Shown: positions 1 through 8,360 of the stretch, piece by piece
Position numbering within the stretch: the first letter of the stretch is position 1
Layout of the letters: each line of letters begins with the position of its first letter
From: Flavobacteriales bacterium
Lineage (GTDB): Bacteria; Bacteroidota; Bacteroidia; Flavobacteriales_F; PHOS-HE28
DNA length: 64,000 nt
Direction: 5' to 3'
Assembly: GCA_020635675.1 (NCBI GenBank)
Contig: JACJZJ010000001.1
Coordinates: forward strand, 186,001-250,000
Notes under the pieces: generated by a model
Database searches by the model: none
What the model saw: only the letters and a program-made list of their open reading frames with translations
What the model was told of the DNA's origin: nothing
Made by a program: the position numbers and the translations under genes

Positions 1-104
1 TCGATCCGCAGCGTGATCGAGCTGCCGTGGGGGCCTTTCGTGCCGCAGGCCACTAGGCTCGTGGCGATGAGGAGATGGGCCGTGTGCGACCAGGGGCTTT
101 TCAT
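1..104 (-). CDS. N-terminal fragment of a lipoprotein (cut by window edge)
   Basis: Reading the minus strand from ATG at 104 gives 34 codons before the window ends. They begin MKSPWSHTAHLLIATSLVAC, followed by GTKGPHG. This is a typical lipoprotein signal: a short hydrophobic stretch ending in the lipobox LVAC, with Cys at residue 20. The ATG overlaps the gatB stop codon as ATGA, which fits translational coupling and places this gene last visible in the lpxK-PNP-gatB run. The mature protein is outside the window, so no function can be given. The lipoprotein call is an inference from a clear signal sequence. Confidence 0.6.
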   Translation of the reverse strand, partial: MKSPWSHTAHLLIATSLVACGTKGPHGSSITLRI

Positions 105-1588
105 GCGCGGTCTTGTTCGAGCATTCGGCGGACGAGTTCATTGGCCTGCCGCGGGTCCGCCTTGCCCTTGGTGGCCTTCATCACCTCGCCCATGAACAGG
201 CCCAGCAACGCCTTGTTGCCCTGTCTGTAGGACGAGACCTTCTCGGGATATCGCTCCATCGCGCTGCGCATGGCCGACGCGATCACGCCTTCATCGCGTT
301 GCTGGACCAGGTCGTTCACGCTGGCGAGTTCGCCGGGTGTGCGATCGGGATCCGCGAGCATCAGGGGAAAGAGCTTTTGCGAGGCTACGGTGTGGCTCAC
401 CTGGCCCTGGTCGATGAGTTCGACGAGCTCGGCCAGGCGGCATGGGCGCACGGGCAGTCGATCGATGCCGAGGCCGTTGGCGTTCATCCAGGCGCGCACA
501 TCGCCCATCACCCAATTGGCGGCCGCCTTCACATTGCTGGTTCCGGACAACATTTCCTCGAAATACAGGGCGGTCGCCTTGTCGTCGGTGATCACCTCAG
601 CGTCGTAGGTCGAAAGACCAAGTTCGGTCGTGTAGCGCCGTTTCAGTTCCCGAGGGAGGGGAGGCATGGCCTCCTGGACCTCCGCCCGTTTCGCTTCCGT
701 GACCTCCAGTGGCGCCAGGTCGGGCTCGGGAAAGTAGCGGTAGTCATGGGCCATTTCCTTACTGCGAAGGCCGATCGTCACACCGCGGGCGGCATCGAAG
801 GTGCGTGTTTCCATGTGCACGGCCCCACCTTCCTCCAGGATCCGCACCTGCCGTGCGGCCTCGTGTTCGATGGCCCTTTGCACGTTCCGAAAGCTGTTGA
901 GGTTCTTCACCTCGGTGCGCGTGCCGAACCCGTTGCTGCCTTTGGGTCGGACACTGATGTTGGCATCGCAGCGAAGGCTGCCCTCCTCCATATTGCCGTC
1001 GCAGATGTCCAGGTATCGGACCAAGCGACGAACCTCCACGAGGTAGTCGTAGGCCTCCTGTGAGGCCCGGATGTCCGGCTCGCTTACGATCTCCAATAGG
1101 GGCACACCCGCGCGATTGAGATCGATCAGGGTGTTGAACGGGTCCACATCGTGGATGCTCTTGCCGGCGTCCTCCTCCATGTGGATGCGCGTGATGCCGA
1201 TGCGCTTTTCCCCGCCGTGGTGGTCCGTGATGAGGATCTCGCCACCCCGGCAGATCGGTGTGGTGTCCTGTGTGATCTGGTAGCCCTTGGGCAGGTCCGG
1301 ATAGAAGTAGTTCTTCCGCGCGAAGTGCATCCGGGGTGCGATCGTGCAACCACAGGCCAGGCCCAGTCGGATCGCGAGGTCCACGACCTTCTCGTTCAGT
1401 ACGGGCAGCGTGCCCGGATGACCGAGCGTGACCACGCTCACGTTCGTGTTCGGATGATCCCCGTAGGTGTTCGGGTCGCTGGAATAGGCCTTGCTCGCCG
1501 TAAGCAGTTGCGCATGGACCTCCAGGCCCACCACCAGGTCCCATCGTTCGGTCCAATGGCCGGCCGCCCCCCGTTCGTCCGCGTTCAT
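101..1588 (-). CDS. gatB: Aspartyl/glutamyl-tRNA(Asn/Gln) amidotransferase subunit B
   Basis: GatB is the tRNA-binding kinase/transferase subunit of GatCAB. It converts Glu-tRNA(Gln) to Gln-tRNA(Gln), and Asp-tRNA(Asn) to Asn-tRNA(Asn), in the cytoplasm. The 495-residue length is normal for the family. The N-terminal catalytic core is clear (LVVGLEVHAQL near residue 17, then ARKNYFYPDLPKGYQITQ), with the later GSLRCDANIS segment and a C-terminal GatB/YqeY helical tail ending in LVRRMLEQDRA. ATG at 1588 was chosen because it overlaps the stop of the upstream gene as ATGA and is followed directly by the conserved start. A longer reading begins at 1690 but adds a Gly/Arg/Pro-rich stretch unlike GatB. 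gatA and gatC are not in this window. Confidence 0.97.
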   Translation of the reverse strand: MNADERGAAGHWTERWDLVVGLEVHAQLLTASKAYSSDPNTYGDHPNTNVSVVTLGHPGTLPVLNEKVVDLAIRLGLACGCTIAPRMHFARKNYFYPDLPKGYQITQDTTPICRGGEILITDHHGGEKRIGITRIHMEEDAGKSIHDVDPFNTLIDLNRAGVPLLEIVSEPDIRASQEAYDYLVEVRRLVRYLDICDGNMEEGSLRCDANISVRPKGSNGFGTRTEVKNLNSFRNVQRAIEHEAARQVRILEEGGAVHMETRTFDAARGVTIGLRSKEMAHDYRYFPEPDLAPLEVTEAKRAEVQEAMPPLPRELKRRYTTELGLSTYDAEVITDDKATALYFEEMLSGTSNVKAAANWVMGDVRAWMNANGLGIDRLPVRPCRLAELVELIDQGQVSHTVASQKLFPLMLADPDRTPGELASVNDLVQQRDEGVIASAMRSAMERYPEKVSSYRQGNKALLGLFMGEVMKATKGKADPRQANELVRRMLEQDRA

Positions 1589-2976
1589 GGCGCTCCGGTC
1601 AGGATCAGCCGGTGATGCAGCACGCGGGCGCCGCATTCGACCCGGACCACATAAACCCCCGCGGGAAGTCCCGTCAGGTCCATCGTCCATGCGCCCTGCT
1701 CCAGTGAACGCGGTCGTAGTTGTGCGGCGATGCGTCCCGCGGGATCGATGACCCGGATGGTGGTGGGTCCACCGACGCCCACCAGTGGCGAGATGCGCAC
1801 AGGACCCGAGGTCGGGTTCGGCCAGACCCGCAGATCGGGTGGCCGGAGTTCATGTTCTCGCGCGGTAAGTGCCTGATCCACGTCGAACACGAACAGTCCG
1901 TGTTGCATGTCGCTCACCAGCACATGCCCACTGGGCAGGAACGGGTAAACGCCCCACGCACCCTTGTAGCTCGTGCCGGTGGGTTCCGGGTAGGTGTCGT
2001 AGTACCCGAGTACTTGGCTGTTGCCGGGATCGCTGATGTCCCACAGCCAGTAGCCATCGTAGTAGTAGCTGACGTGCAGCAGGTCCCCATTGATCAAGGG
2101 GTTGTGTGGAATGGAGTTCACGGACCATTCCACACCGATGGTATCGATGAACTGGATGTCCGTCGGGTCCGTCACGTCGAAGAGCTTGAGGTCGTTCCCA
2201 TGGGTCTCATCGGCCAGGACGTAAACGGTCCCGTCATCGTTCAGCCATCCGCTGTGGTCGTAACCGGCCTGCGGATAGTTGGTCAGGGAACCCAGGATCA
2301 CGGGTGAGAAGGGGTCCGTGAACGAGACGATATGCATGGCATCCTGGTCGTTCAGATAGGCCACGTTGTCCCGGGCGTACATGTCGTGCACGTAACCGAT
2401 CGCATTGTTCCACCAAGGCAGGTCCTGGTCGGCGATGAGCAGTTCCACAGGTTGTTCCGGGTCGGCCAGGTCGTACACCCCGAAGCCCGAGTTTCCGCCA
2501 CAGGTGTATAGCCGGGCGTGCAACGTGTCGATGAAGATATTGTGCGCCCGGGTGAACAATGCGTTCGAGTCGTAGACGATCACGGCGGAATCAGGCAGGT
2601 ATTGGAGGTCCACGATCTGCAGTGTACCGGGGCCTTCGTCACAAACGATGTACAGATAGTGTTGGTAGGTCTTCATGTCCCGGTGCACGAGCATCGGTCC
2701 TTGTACCGCACCCGGGATGAAGGCCACCTCCTCCGCATTGATCGCATCGGTCACGTCGAAGAGGTGCGTACCCAGGGAGCTGCCGATGATCGCGTATTCG
2801 GATCCTCCCTGTACATACCCCCATACATCATCATATTGGTTGTTGAAGGCCGCGCTTCCCGGGATCGTGTCCTCGTCCCAATGGTATAGCAGGTGCACGT
2901 TCAGACTGTCCTGGGCGAATGATGCCGGACCGAAGGTGATCCCGGCGAGAAGTGCGATGCGACGGAATATTTTCAT
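1585..2976 (-). CDS. Choice-of-anchor B family protein with type IX secretion sorting domain
   Basis: A 463-residue exported protein. The start at 2976 gives a standard signal peptide (MKIFRRIALLAGITFGPASFAQ). The body repeats LVIvD-like units of the form GTHLFDVTDAINAEEVAFIP and LQIVDLQYL, the pattern of the choice-of-anchor B family, which is thought to fold as a beta-propeller. The last roughly 80 residues (DLRVWPNPTSGPVRIS to YVVRVECGARVLHHRLIL) form a Por/type IX sorting domain. The protein is therefore expected to cross the outer membrane and be anchored or released. It overlaps the phosphorylase upstream and gatB downstream by 4 bases each. The biological role of this family is unknown to me. 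A much longer upstream reading exists but merely overlaps the phosphorylase gene. Confidence 0.85.
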   Translation of the reverse strand: MKIFRRIALLAGITFGPASFAQDSLNVHLLYHWDEDTIPGSAAFNNQYDDVWGYVQGGSEYAIIGSSLGTHLFDVTDAINAEEVAFIPGAVQGPMLVHRDMKTYQHYLYIVCDEGPGTLQIVDLQYLPDSAVIVYDSNALFTRAHNIFIDTLHARLYTCGGNSGFGVYDLADPEQPVELLIADQDLPWWNNAIGYVHDMYARDNVAYLNDQDAMHIVSFTDPFSPVILGSLTNYPQAGYDHSGWLNDDGTVYVLADETHGNDLKLFDVTDPTDIQFIDTIGVEWSVNSIPHNPLINGDLLHVSYYYDGYWLWDISDPGNSQVLGYYDTYPEPTGTSYKGAWGVYPFLPSGHVLVSDMQHGLFVFDVDQALTAREHELRPPDLRVWPNPTSGPVRISPLVGVGGPTTIRVIDPAGRIAAQLRPRSLEQGAWTMDLTGLPAGVYVVRVECGARVLHHRLILTGAP

Positions 2977-3785
2977 TGGGAGGCGATCAATTCCTTCATG
3001 ATCAAGGTAAGGCGGGGTTCGGCTTGCTCGGCCACGCGCTGGACCATTTCGTGCGTGGTCTTTACGATCCTGCCTTTGACGCCGATGTCCGTGATCACGC
3101 TCATTGCGAAACAGGGAATGCCCATGTGCCGGGCGGCAATGACTTCCGGTACGGTGCTCATCCCTACCGCATCGCCCCCGATGGCCCGGATGTAGTGGTA
3201 TTCCGCAGGGGTCTCCAGCGTTGGACCGGAGAGTCCGACATACGTGCCGGTGCGCACCGGTATTCCGTGCTCCCTGGCAATGGAAAGGGCCTTGTCGATC
3301 AAGCGGTGGTCGTAAGGCTCGCTCATGTCGGGGAATCGTGGTCCGATATCGTCCTGATTGGGGCCGATGAGCGGGTTGGTGGGGAACAAGTTGATATGGT
3401 CGTTCAAGATCATCAGGTCCCCGATCTCCATTCCGGGGTCCACGCCCCCACAGGCATTGCTGACGAGAAGGCGCTGTATTCCGAGGAGTTTCATCACACG
3501 CACAGGAAGGACCACTTCGGCCATGCTCCAACCCTCGTAGAAATGAAAGCGGCCCTGCATGGCCACAACGGTATGACCGCCAAGTTCGCCGAAGAGCAAA
3601 CGTCCCGGATGGCCTTGTACCGTGCTTACGGGGAAGTCCGGGACCTCAGCATATGGTATGGCATGGGACACGGCGATCTCTCGGCCCAATCCGCTCAACC
3701 CCGTGCCCAGGATGATCCCGGTGTCCGGTGTCAGGCCGGTCGACCGCTTCAAATGGTCAGCGATGCGCTGGATGCGTGGCAACAT
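2973..3785 (-). CDS. Purine nucleoside phosphorylase (trimeric, class I type)
   Basis: Catalyses phosphorolysis of purine nucleosides to free base and ribose-1-phosphate in nucleoside salvage. The 270 residues match the trimeric PNP/MTAP family in length. Visible motifs are the phosphate loop GTGLSGLG (about residue 27), QGHPGRLLFGELGG, the MQGRFHFYEG segment, SNACGGVDPGMEIGDLM, and GPTLETPAEYHYIRAIGGDAVGMSTVPE. Near the end, SVITDIG has Asp where the human enzyme has base-contacting Asn243. The family rule that Asn favours 6-oxopurines suggests substrate range here may differ, but this is inference. The start overlaps the lpxK 3' end by 29 bases, and the stop overlaps the next ATG. Confidence 0.93.
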   Translation of the reverse strand: MLPRIQRIADHLKRSTGLTPDTGIILGTGLSGLGREIAVSHAIPYAEVPDFPVSTVQGHPGRLLFGELGGHTVVAMQGRFHFYEGWSMAEVVLPVRVMKLLGIQRLLVSNACGGVDPGMEIGDLMILNDHINLFPTNPLIGPNQDDIGPRFPDMSEPYDHRLIDKALSIAREHGIPVRTGTYVGLSGPTLETPAEYHYIRAIGGDAVGMSTVPEVIAARHMGIPCFAMSVITDIGVKGRIVKTTHEMVQRVAEQAEPRLTLIMKELIASQ

Positions 3786-4842
3786 GGTCTCGGATCAGGG
3801 CCGCGAAGCGTTCGGGTTCGTACAGGATGACGGTCCGCATGCCGATCACCACGATGGGCAACCCGGATAAGGGGTCTCCATCGGCCACGGGGCCCATTCG
3901 GGCCATGTCCTTTTCCGTGGTGACCAGCAGTTTCGGACCGGGCGCGAAAGTACTGAAATGGCGTGCCAGGCCTTGTCCGTCACCGATGGTGAAGCGGTGA
4001 TGGTCCGTGAAGGCCGCGTGATCCACCCGGCCCCAAAGGGTGCGTGCATGGGCGAGCAATGGGGTGGGGTCGGCGATGCCGGTGAAGAGAAGGGCGCTTA
4101 CCCCGCCGCCTGTCGGGACCGCGCCGCTTCCCCCATGGGACCATTGCGGCGCCAGGTGGTCGATCGTGCTGAAGAACAGCGCCTGGTCGTCCTGAAGTCG
4201 GAGTCGTTCGCGCCATGCGAGCGGAGCACCAATGCCCTTGTTCTTCGGGCATTTCGTCACGATGACCACATCCACGTACCGGGCCCGGGAGCGCAGGTCG
4301 CGAAGTCGCCCCATGGGGAACAACGCATCATCCGCGTAGGGGTTCTGCCATGTGGTGAGCAGGATCCGGAGGCCGGGGTCTAGCGCGCGATGCTGCAGGG
4401 CATCGTCCAGTACGACGGCCCTTACATCGGGCACTTCCCGAACGATCCTTGCAACGGCTCGCACCCGGTCGCGGCCGACGAACACCCGGGCATCCGGGAA
4501 ATGGCGTTTTACCTGCACCGGTTCGTCGCCACTGATACTTGCCGTATCGGAAGCCATCACTTCATGGATGTCGGTCGTGGACCGTCCGTGACCCCGGCTC
4601 AATGCGGCGACTGGTCGAACGTCCGCCAGCACCCGGAGGACGAGTTCCAACATCGGCGTCTTTCCCGTACCACCGAGCGCGAGGTTCCCTATGGCGATCG
4701 TGGGGGGGGCAGGCCGCGTGCGCCTCAGGATATATGTATCGTAGAGCGCATGCCGGATGTGGAGCACCGCCCCGAATACCAGGGTGAAGGGCCAGGTCCA
4801 TAGCCTTCGCGCCAGCATCGCCAACTTTGCAGGAACGGACAT
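3757..4842 (-). CDS. lpxK: Tetraacyldisaccharide 4'-kinase
   Basis: LpxK phosphorylates the 4' position of the tetraacyl disaccharide lipid A precursor at the inner membrane. The 361-residue protein has an N-terminal membrane-associated helix (LWTWPFTLVFGAVLHIRHALYD), the family segment RRTRPAPPTIAIGNLALGGTGKTPM with a Walker A loop, ALSRGHGR, GDEPVQVKRHFPDARVFVGRDR and VVLDDALQHRAL. All are in the order expected for LpxK. ATG at 4842 gives the family-like N-terminus; a reading open to 5151 overlaps the divergent gene and adds unrelated sequence. It heads the minus-strand overlapping run. Lipid A synthesis confirms a Gram-negative outer membrane. Confidence 0.95.
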   Translation of the reverse strand: MSVPAKLAMLARRLWTWPFTLVFGAVLHIRHALYDTYILRRTRPAPPTIAIGNLALGGTGKTPMLELVLRVLADVRPVAALSRGHGRSTTDIHEVMASDTASISGDEPVQVKRHFPDARVFVGRDRVRAVARIVREVPDVRAVVLDDALQHRALDPGLRILLTTWQNPYADDALFPMGRLRDLRSRARYVDVVIVTKCPKNKGIGAPLAWRERLRLQDDQALFFSTIDHLAPQWSHGGSGAVPTGGGVSALLFTGIADPTPLLAHARTLWGRVDHAAFTDHHRFTIGDGQGLARHFSTFAPGPKLLVTTEKDMARMGPVADGDPLSGLPIVVIGMRTVILYEPERFAALIRDHVATHPAHR

Positions 4843-4854
4843 CAACGGCGAAAG

Positions 4855-5949
4855 ATGCGGAACAAAGAACTGATCGCCGCCTTGGAGCGATGGGCACCAC
4901 TCGAGCTTCAGGAGGACTATGATAACGCCGGCCTCCAGGTCGGAGATCCCGAGGCGGAGATCGAAGGGGCGATGGTCTGCCTCGATTGCACCGAGGCGGT
5001 GGTGAACGAGGCTGAACGAAAAGGCTGTGGCCTGGTCATAGCCCATCACCCCGTGATCTTTCGTGGATTGAAGAGCCTGGTGGCCCGCGGGCCCGTGGAG
5101 CGAACGCTGTTGTCCGCACTGCGACAAGGGGTCGCCATCTATGCGATACACACCAACCTGGACAACGTCATTGATGGCGTGAACGGGGAGATCGCGGATC
5201 GGCTGGGGCTCAGTCCTTTACACGTGCTGGACCCCAAGGGCGACCAATTGGCGAAACTGGTCGTGTTCGTTCCCCGGTCCCATGCTGACCCCGTAAGGGA
5301 TGCCATTTTCGCCGCAGGCGCGGGGCGTATCGGTCGCTATGATGAATGCAGCTTCAACGTGGATGGCCGGGGCACTTTCCGCGCCGGCGAGGGCGCGGAT
5401 CCGTTCGTGGGTGCGCTTGGCGTGCGCCATGAGGAACCCGAGGTCCGCATCGAGGCGATCTTCCACCGCCCCCTTGAGCGCGCGATCCTGGCCGCGTTGA
5501 CCGCAGCACACCCCTACGAGGAGGCCGCTTTTGATGTCTATCCCTTGGCCAATGCGCACAACGGTATTGGTAGTGGCTTGATGGGGGAATGGGACGAAGG
5601 GTTGGACGAAGGGGAATTCCTCGGCCGGTTGCGGGAGGTCTTCGGGCTGAAGGTGGTCCGGCACACGGCCTATACGGGAAGGCGGATCCGTCGCGTGGCC
5701 CTATGTGGAGGTTCAGGTGCATTCCTACTGCGAAGAGCGCTTGCCGAGAGTGCCGATGCCTATGTGACCGGGGATGTGAAATACCATGAGTTCTTCGAGG
5801 CGGATGGCAGACTTCTGTTCGCCGACATCGGTCACTATGCCAGCGAGCAGTTCACCATGGCCCGGATCAAGCGCCGATTAGGGGAAATATTCCCTACATT
5901 TGCGGTCCATTTGACGGAAACCGTCACGGATCCCATCCACTATTCCTGA
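4855..5949 (+). CDS. Nif3-like dinuclear metal centre protein
   Basis: A 364-residue member of the Nif3/YbgI/YqfO family, also called GTP cyclohydrolase 1 type 2 homologue. The two halves of the Nif3 fold are seen: the N-terminal DYDNAGLQVGDPEAEI and LVIAHHPVIFRGLKSL (metal-ligating HHP near residue 63), and the C-terminal LFADIGHYASEQF with the second His/Glu ligand set. Between them, from about residue 125 to 235, lies the PII-like insertion found in long family members (KLVVFVPRSHADPVRDAIFAAGAG, RHEEPEVRIEAIF). The molecular function of the family is not settled. The start lies only 12 bases from the divergent lpxK start. It is followed after 2 bases by the zinc-ribbon gene. Confidence 0.92.
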   Translation: MRNKELIAALERWAPLELQEDYDNAGLQVGDPEAEIEGAMVCLDCTEAVVNEAERKGCGLVIAHHPVIFRGLKSLVARGPVERTLLSALRQGVAIYAIHTNLDNVIDGVNGEIADRLGLSPLHVLDPKGDQLAKLVVFVPRSHADPVRDAIFAAGAGRIGRYDECSFNVDGRGTFRAGEGADPFVGALGVRHEEPEVRIEAIFHRPLERAILAALTAAHPYEEAAFDVYPLANAHNGIGSGLMGEWDEGLDEGEFLGRLREVFGLKVVRHTAYTGRRIRRVALCGGSGAFLLRRALAESADAYVTGDVKYHEFFEADGRLLFADIGHYASEQFTMARIKRRLGEIFPTFAVHLTETVTDPIHYS

Positions 5950-5951
5950 AC

Positions 5952-6800
5952 ATGGCGAAGACCGACGTGAAGACCGCGGCCAAGGAGAAGAAGACAGCCG
6001 CCGGAAAGAACGGCACCGCCCCCAAATCCAGCGCCCCGGCCGGCAAGGCAGAGGTCACGATCGCGGAAAAGCTCGTGGACCTATTCCGCCTGCAGACGCT
6101 CGATTCACAGGTGGACCGCATCCAAGTGCAACGCGGTGAGTTGCCGTTGGAGGTCCAGGACCTGGAGGACGAGGTCACTGGTCTTGAGACACGCTTGGGC
6201 AAATTGGAGGAGGAGCTCGACGAGCTCGAGACCGCTGTCGCCGACAAGCAGAACATGATCAAGGACGCGAAGTCCCAGATCAAGAAGTACGAAGCCCAGC
6301 AGGCCAAGGTCCGCAACAACCGGGAATATGACTCGCTGAGCAAGGAGATCGAGTTCCAGAACCTGGAGATCCAACTTGCGGAGAAGCGGATCAAGGAGAC
6401 CAAGGCACAGATCGATGCGAAGAAGGAGGTGGTCGAGACCTCAAAGACGCTTTACAAGGAGCGCAAGAAGGACCTCGATCACAAGAAGAAGGAGTTGGAC
6501 GACATCATCGCGGAGACCGAGAAGGAGGAGAAGGCGCTTCTGAAGAAGCGGGATGGTGTCGCCACCAAAGTAGAGGAGCGACTGCTCGGCGCGTACGACC
6601 GGATCCGTGGCAACGCGCGGAACGGACTGGCGGTGGTGGCCGTGGAACGTGGCTCCTGCGGGGGATGTTTCAATGCGATCCCCCCCCAGCGGCAGTTGGA
6701 CATAAGCAGCCACAAGAAGATCATCGTCTGTGAACACTGCGGACGGATCCTGGTCGATGAATATGTGGTGGATCGCGTATCCGGCGAGATCAAGGAGTGA
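5952..6800 (+). CDS. Coiled-coil C4 zinc-ribbon protein
   Basis: A 282-residue protein with three parts. A Lys/Ala-rich N-terminus (about residues 1-35) is followed by a long charged coiled coil (about 40-200: DSQVDRIQVQRGELPLEVQDLEDEVTGLETRLGKLEEELDEL split into heptads) and a C-terminal C4 zinc ribbon with CGGCFNAIPPQ and CEHCGRILVDE. This is the architecture of the CT398/zf-RING_7 family, usually encoded beside nif3 as here. Its role is not firmly known; the coiled coil suggests a scaffold or nucleic-acid-associated factor. It is in one operon with the Nif3 gene (2-base gap) and is followed by a strong terminator. Confidence 0.88.
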   Translation: MAKTDVKTAAKEKKTAAGKNGTAPKSSAPAGKAEVTIAEKLVDLFRLQTLDSQVDRIQVQRGELPLEVQDLEDEVTGLETRLGKLEEELDELETAVADKQNMIKDAKSQIKKYEAQQAKVRNNREYDSLSKEIEFQNLEIQLAEKRIKETKAQIDAKKEVVETSKTLYKERKKDLDHKKKELDDIIAETEKEEKALLKKRDGVATKVEERLLGAYDRIRGNARNGLAVVAVERGSCGGCFNAIPPQRQLDISSHKKIIVCEHCGRILVDEYVVDRVSGEIKE

Positions 6801-6818
6801 GGTCCACGAAAGCATGAG

Positions 6819-6846
6819 AAAGGGCCGCGGGAGCGGCCCTTTTAAT
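6819..6846 (+). terminator. Rho-independent terminator of the nif3/zinc-ribbon operon
   Basis: A perfect 10-bp stem AAAGGGCCGC / GCGGCCCTTT with loop GGGA, followed by TTAATTT, 18 bases past the stop codon. It also lies just beyond the end of the convergent porin gene and may work in both directions, since the complement reads AAA before the stem. Confidence 0.9.
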
Positions 6847-6866
6847 TTGCGGCAGTGTCCCGCATC

Positions 6867-8360
6867 TCAGGGGCGATAGGTGAATGTGAAAAAGGTCCGA
6901 TATCCGGAAATGGTCGCGTCCACAGGGTCGATCAGGTCGGAGCTGTACGTGTAGTAGCGCATCCCGCGTTGATCATAGGTCAGGGTCAGGTCCAGGGACA
7001 CGTGCGTGCGGCGGTAGCCGACGCCAAGCGCATATCGGGTCAGGGGCAGGCCGTGCCTGGGTTCTTCGTTCACATAAGGGTCCGGCCGATACGCCCATCC
7101 ACCGCGACCATACCAGGGGCCGAACCGCCACTCCGTGCCGATACGTACGTTGTGGGTGGCCTGGAAAACGTCCTTGATGCGGGTGTTCTCGACGGAAAAA
7201 TCGTAGTCGTCGATCTGGCTGCGGCTCTGTCGGAATCGCATGGACCGGAAGTCGGCATATTCATAGTCCACACTAACGGTGCCGTGTTGGCCTGCGAGAT
7301 AGGCGGCGGAGACCACTGTGCGCCAGGGAGTACGGATGCGATAGGCGTAGCTGCCATCCGGTGAGTCCTGTGACCAGGAGGTCCCATCAACGAATCCGCT
7401 TGTTATCGACGCAGTGTAGGCATCGTTCATCGAATAGAATGCCGGACTGTGGAAAGCAATGCCTGCCCGGAACCGATCGGTGAACCGACCCACGGCGCCT
7501 ACCTTGAAGTCCACTCCGCTTCCCCGGATGGACAGCGACTCCTCCCATGTGAAGGTCTGGAGCGCATCATTGACATCCAATGCGGTCTCTGTGTGCCTTG
7601 TGCGTTGTTCCAATCGTGAATTGAGGATCCCGATCGAGGCGCCGATGTACACTTTGTCGGCGTAGTTCGTCGCATAGAAGATGCTCGTATTGCCGTTGGC
7701 ACCTGTGGTCGTGATCGTGTGGTCGTGATCGACCAGCGTGCCCTCCGGGTTCGCCCCCTGGTAGGTGTTGGACACCGTATCGACCGGGTCGATGAGATAG
7801 GTATCCCACGCCAACCCGGCCGTAAATGGATAATTGTCATAGAGCAGGTCGCTCGGCGTGCCGTTCGCCTGGCGCACGAACTGTTGGACAAGGCTGATGT
7901 CGAGGGCCTCCGCCTTGGCCGTGCGACTGAGGTTCAAGCCCGAGGTCCGGTCGTATATCACACCGAACGTGCTGCCTTTGAACGCGGACCCTTCCTTGCC
8001 CGTGAAATGCAACGACAGTGCGAGGTTGTTGAAATACAGCTGTTCGGCCGTGTTGACGGCCTGTTTCCCGTAGTGTGTCGTGCGAGCATCGATCACTTCG
8101 ATGCTCGGGGTCAAGCTCAGCTCCGTTGTCTGGTACAAAGCCATGCCACCCGGGTTCACTGATAAGGCGCCGGGGTCGGCCCCCAAGGCACCGAACGCGC
8201 CACCAAGGGCCATGCTCCGCGCCGTGCCTCCGGGCTCAAGCGAGGAGGTGCGCAGAGCGTCCTCTTCATTCTGCCCAAGCAGTGGGGTGCTGGCCAGAAA
8301 AAGGACGGCGACGAAATAGCGTGCGCTTGGCACGTTCTGGAAAAGGATCGTTCGGCTCAT
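6867..8360 (-). CDS. OmpP1/FadL/TodX-like outer membrane beta-barrel protein
   Basis: A 497-residue protein with a signal peptide ending near TPLLGQ. The mature start RTSSLEPGGTARSMALGGAFGALGADPGALSVNPGGMALYQTTE is the hallmark of Bacteroidetes OmpP1/FadL-type transporters. The rest is alternating amphipathic strands with aromatic ends, closing with the C-terminal FFTFTYRP typical of a barrel. FadL relatives carry hydrophobic substrates across the outer membrane; the substrate here is unknown. The start overlaps the stop of the upstream lipoprotein gene as ATGA, so the two are probably co-transcribed and may act together at the outer membrane. Confidence 0.88.
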   Translation of the reverse strand: MSRTILFQNVPSARYFVAVLFLASTPLLGQNEEDALRTSSLEPGGTARSMALGGAFGALGADPGALSVNPGGMALYQTTELSLTPSIEVIDARTTHYGKQAVNTAEQLYFNNLALSLHFTGKEGSAFKGSTFGVIYDRTSGLNLSRTAKAEALDISLVQQFVRQANGTPSDLLYDNYPFTAGLAWDTYLIDPVDTVSNTYQGANPEGTLVDHDHTITTTGANGNTSIFYATNYADKVYIGASIGILNSRLEQRTRHTETALDVNDALQTFTWEESLSIRGSGVDFKVGAVGRFTDRFRAGIAFHSPAFYSMNDAYTASITSGFVDGTSWSQDSPDGSYAYRIRTPWRTVVSAAYLAGQHGTVSVDYEYADFRSMRFRQSRSQIDDYDFSVENTRIKDVFQATHNVRIGTEWRFGPWYGRGGWAYRPDPYVNEEPRHGLPLTRYALGVGYRRTHVSLDLTLTYDQRGMRYYTYSSDLIDPVDATISGYRTFFTFTYRP

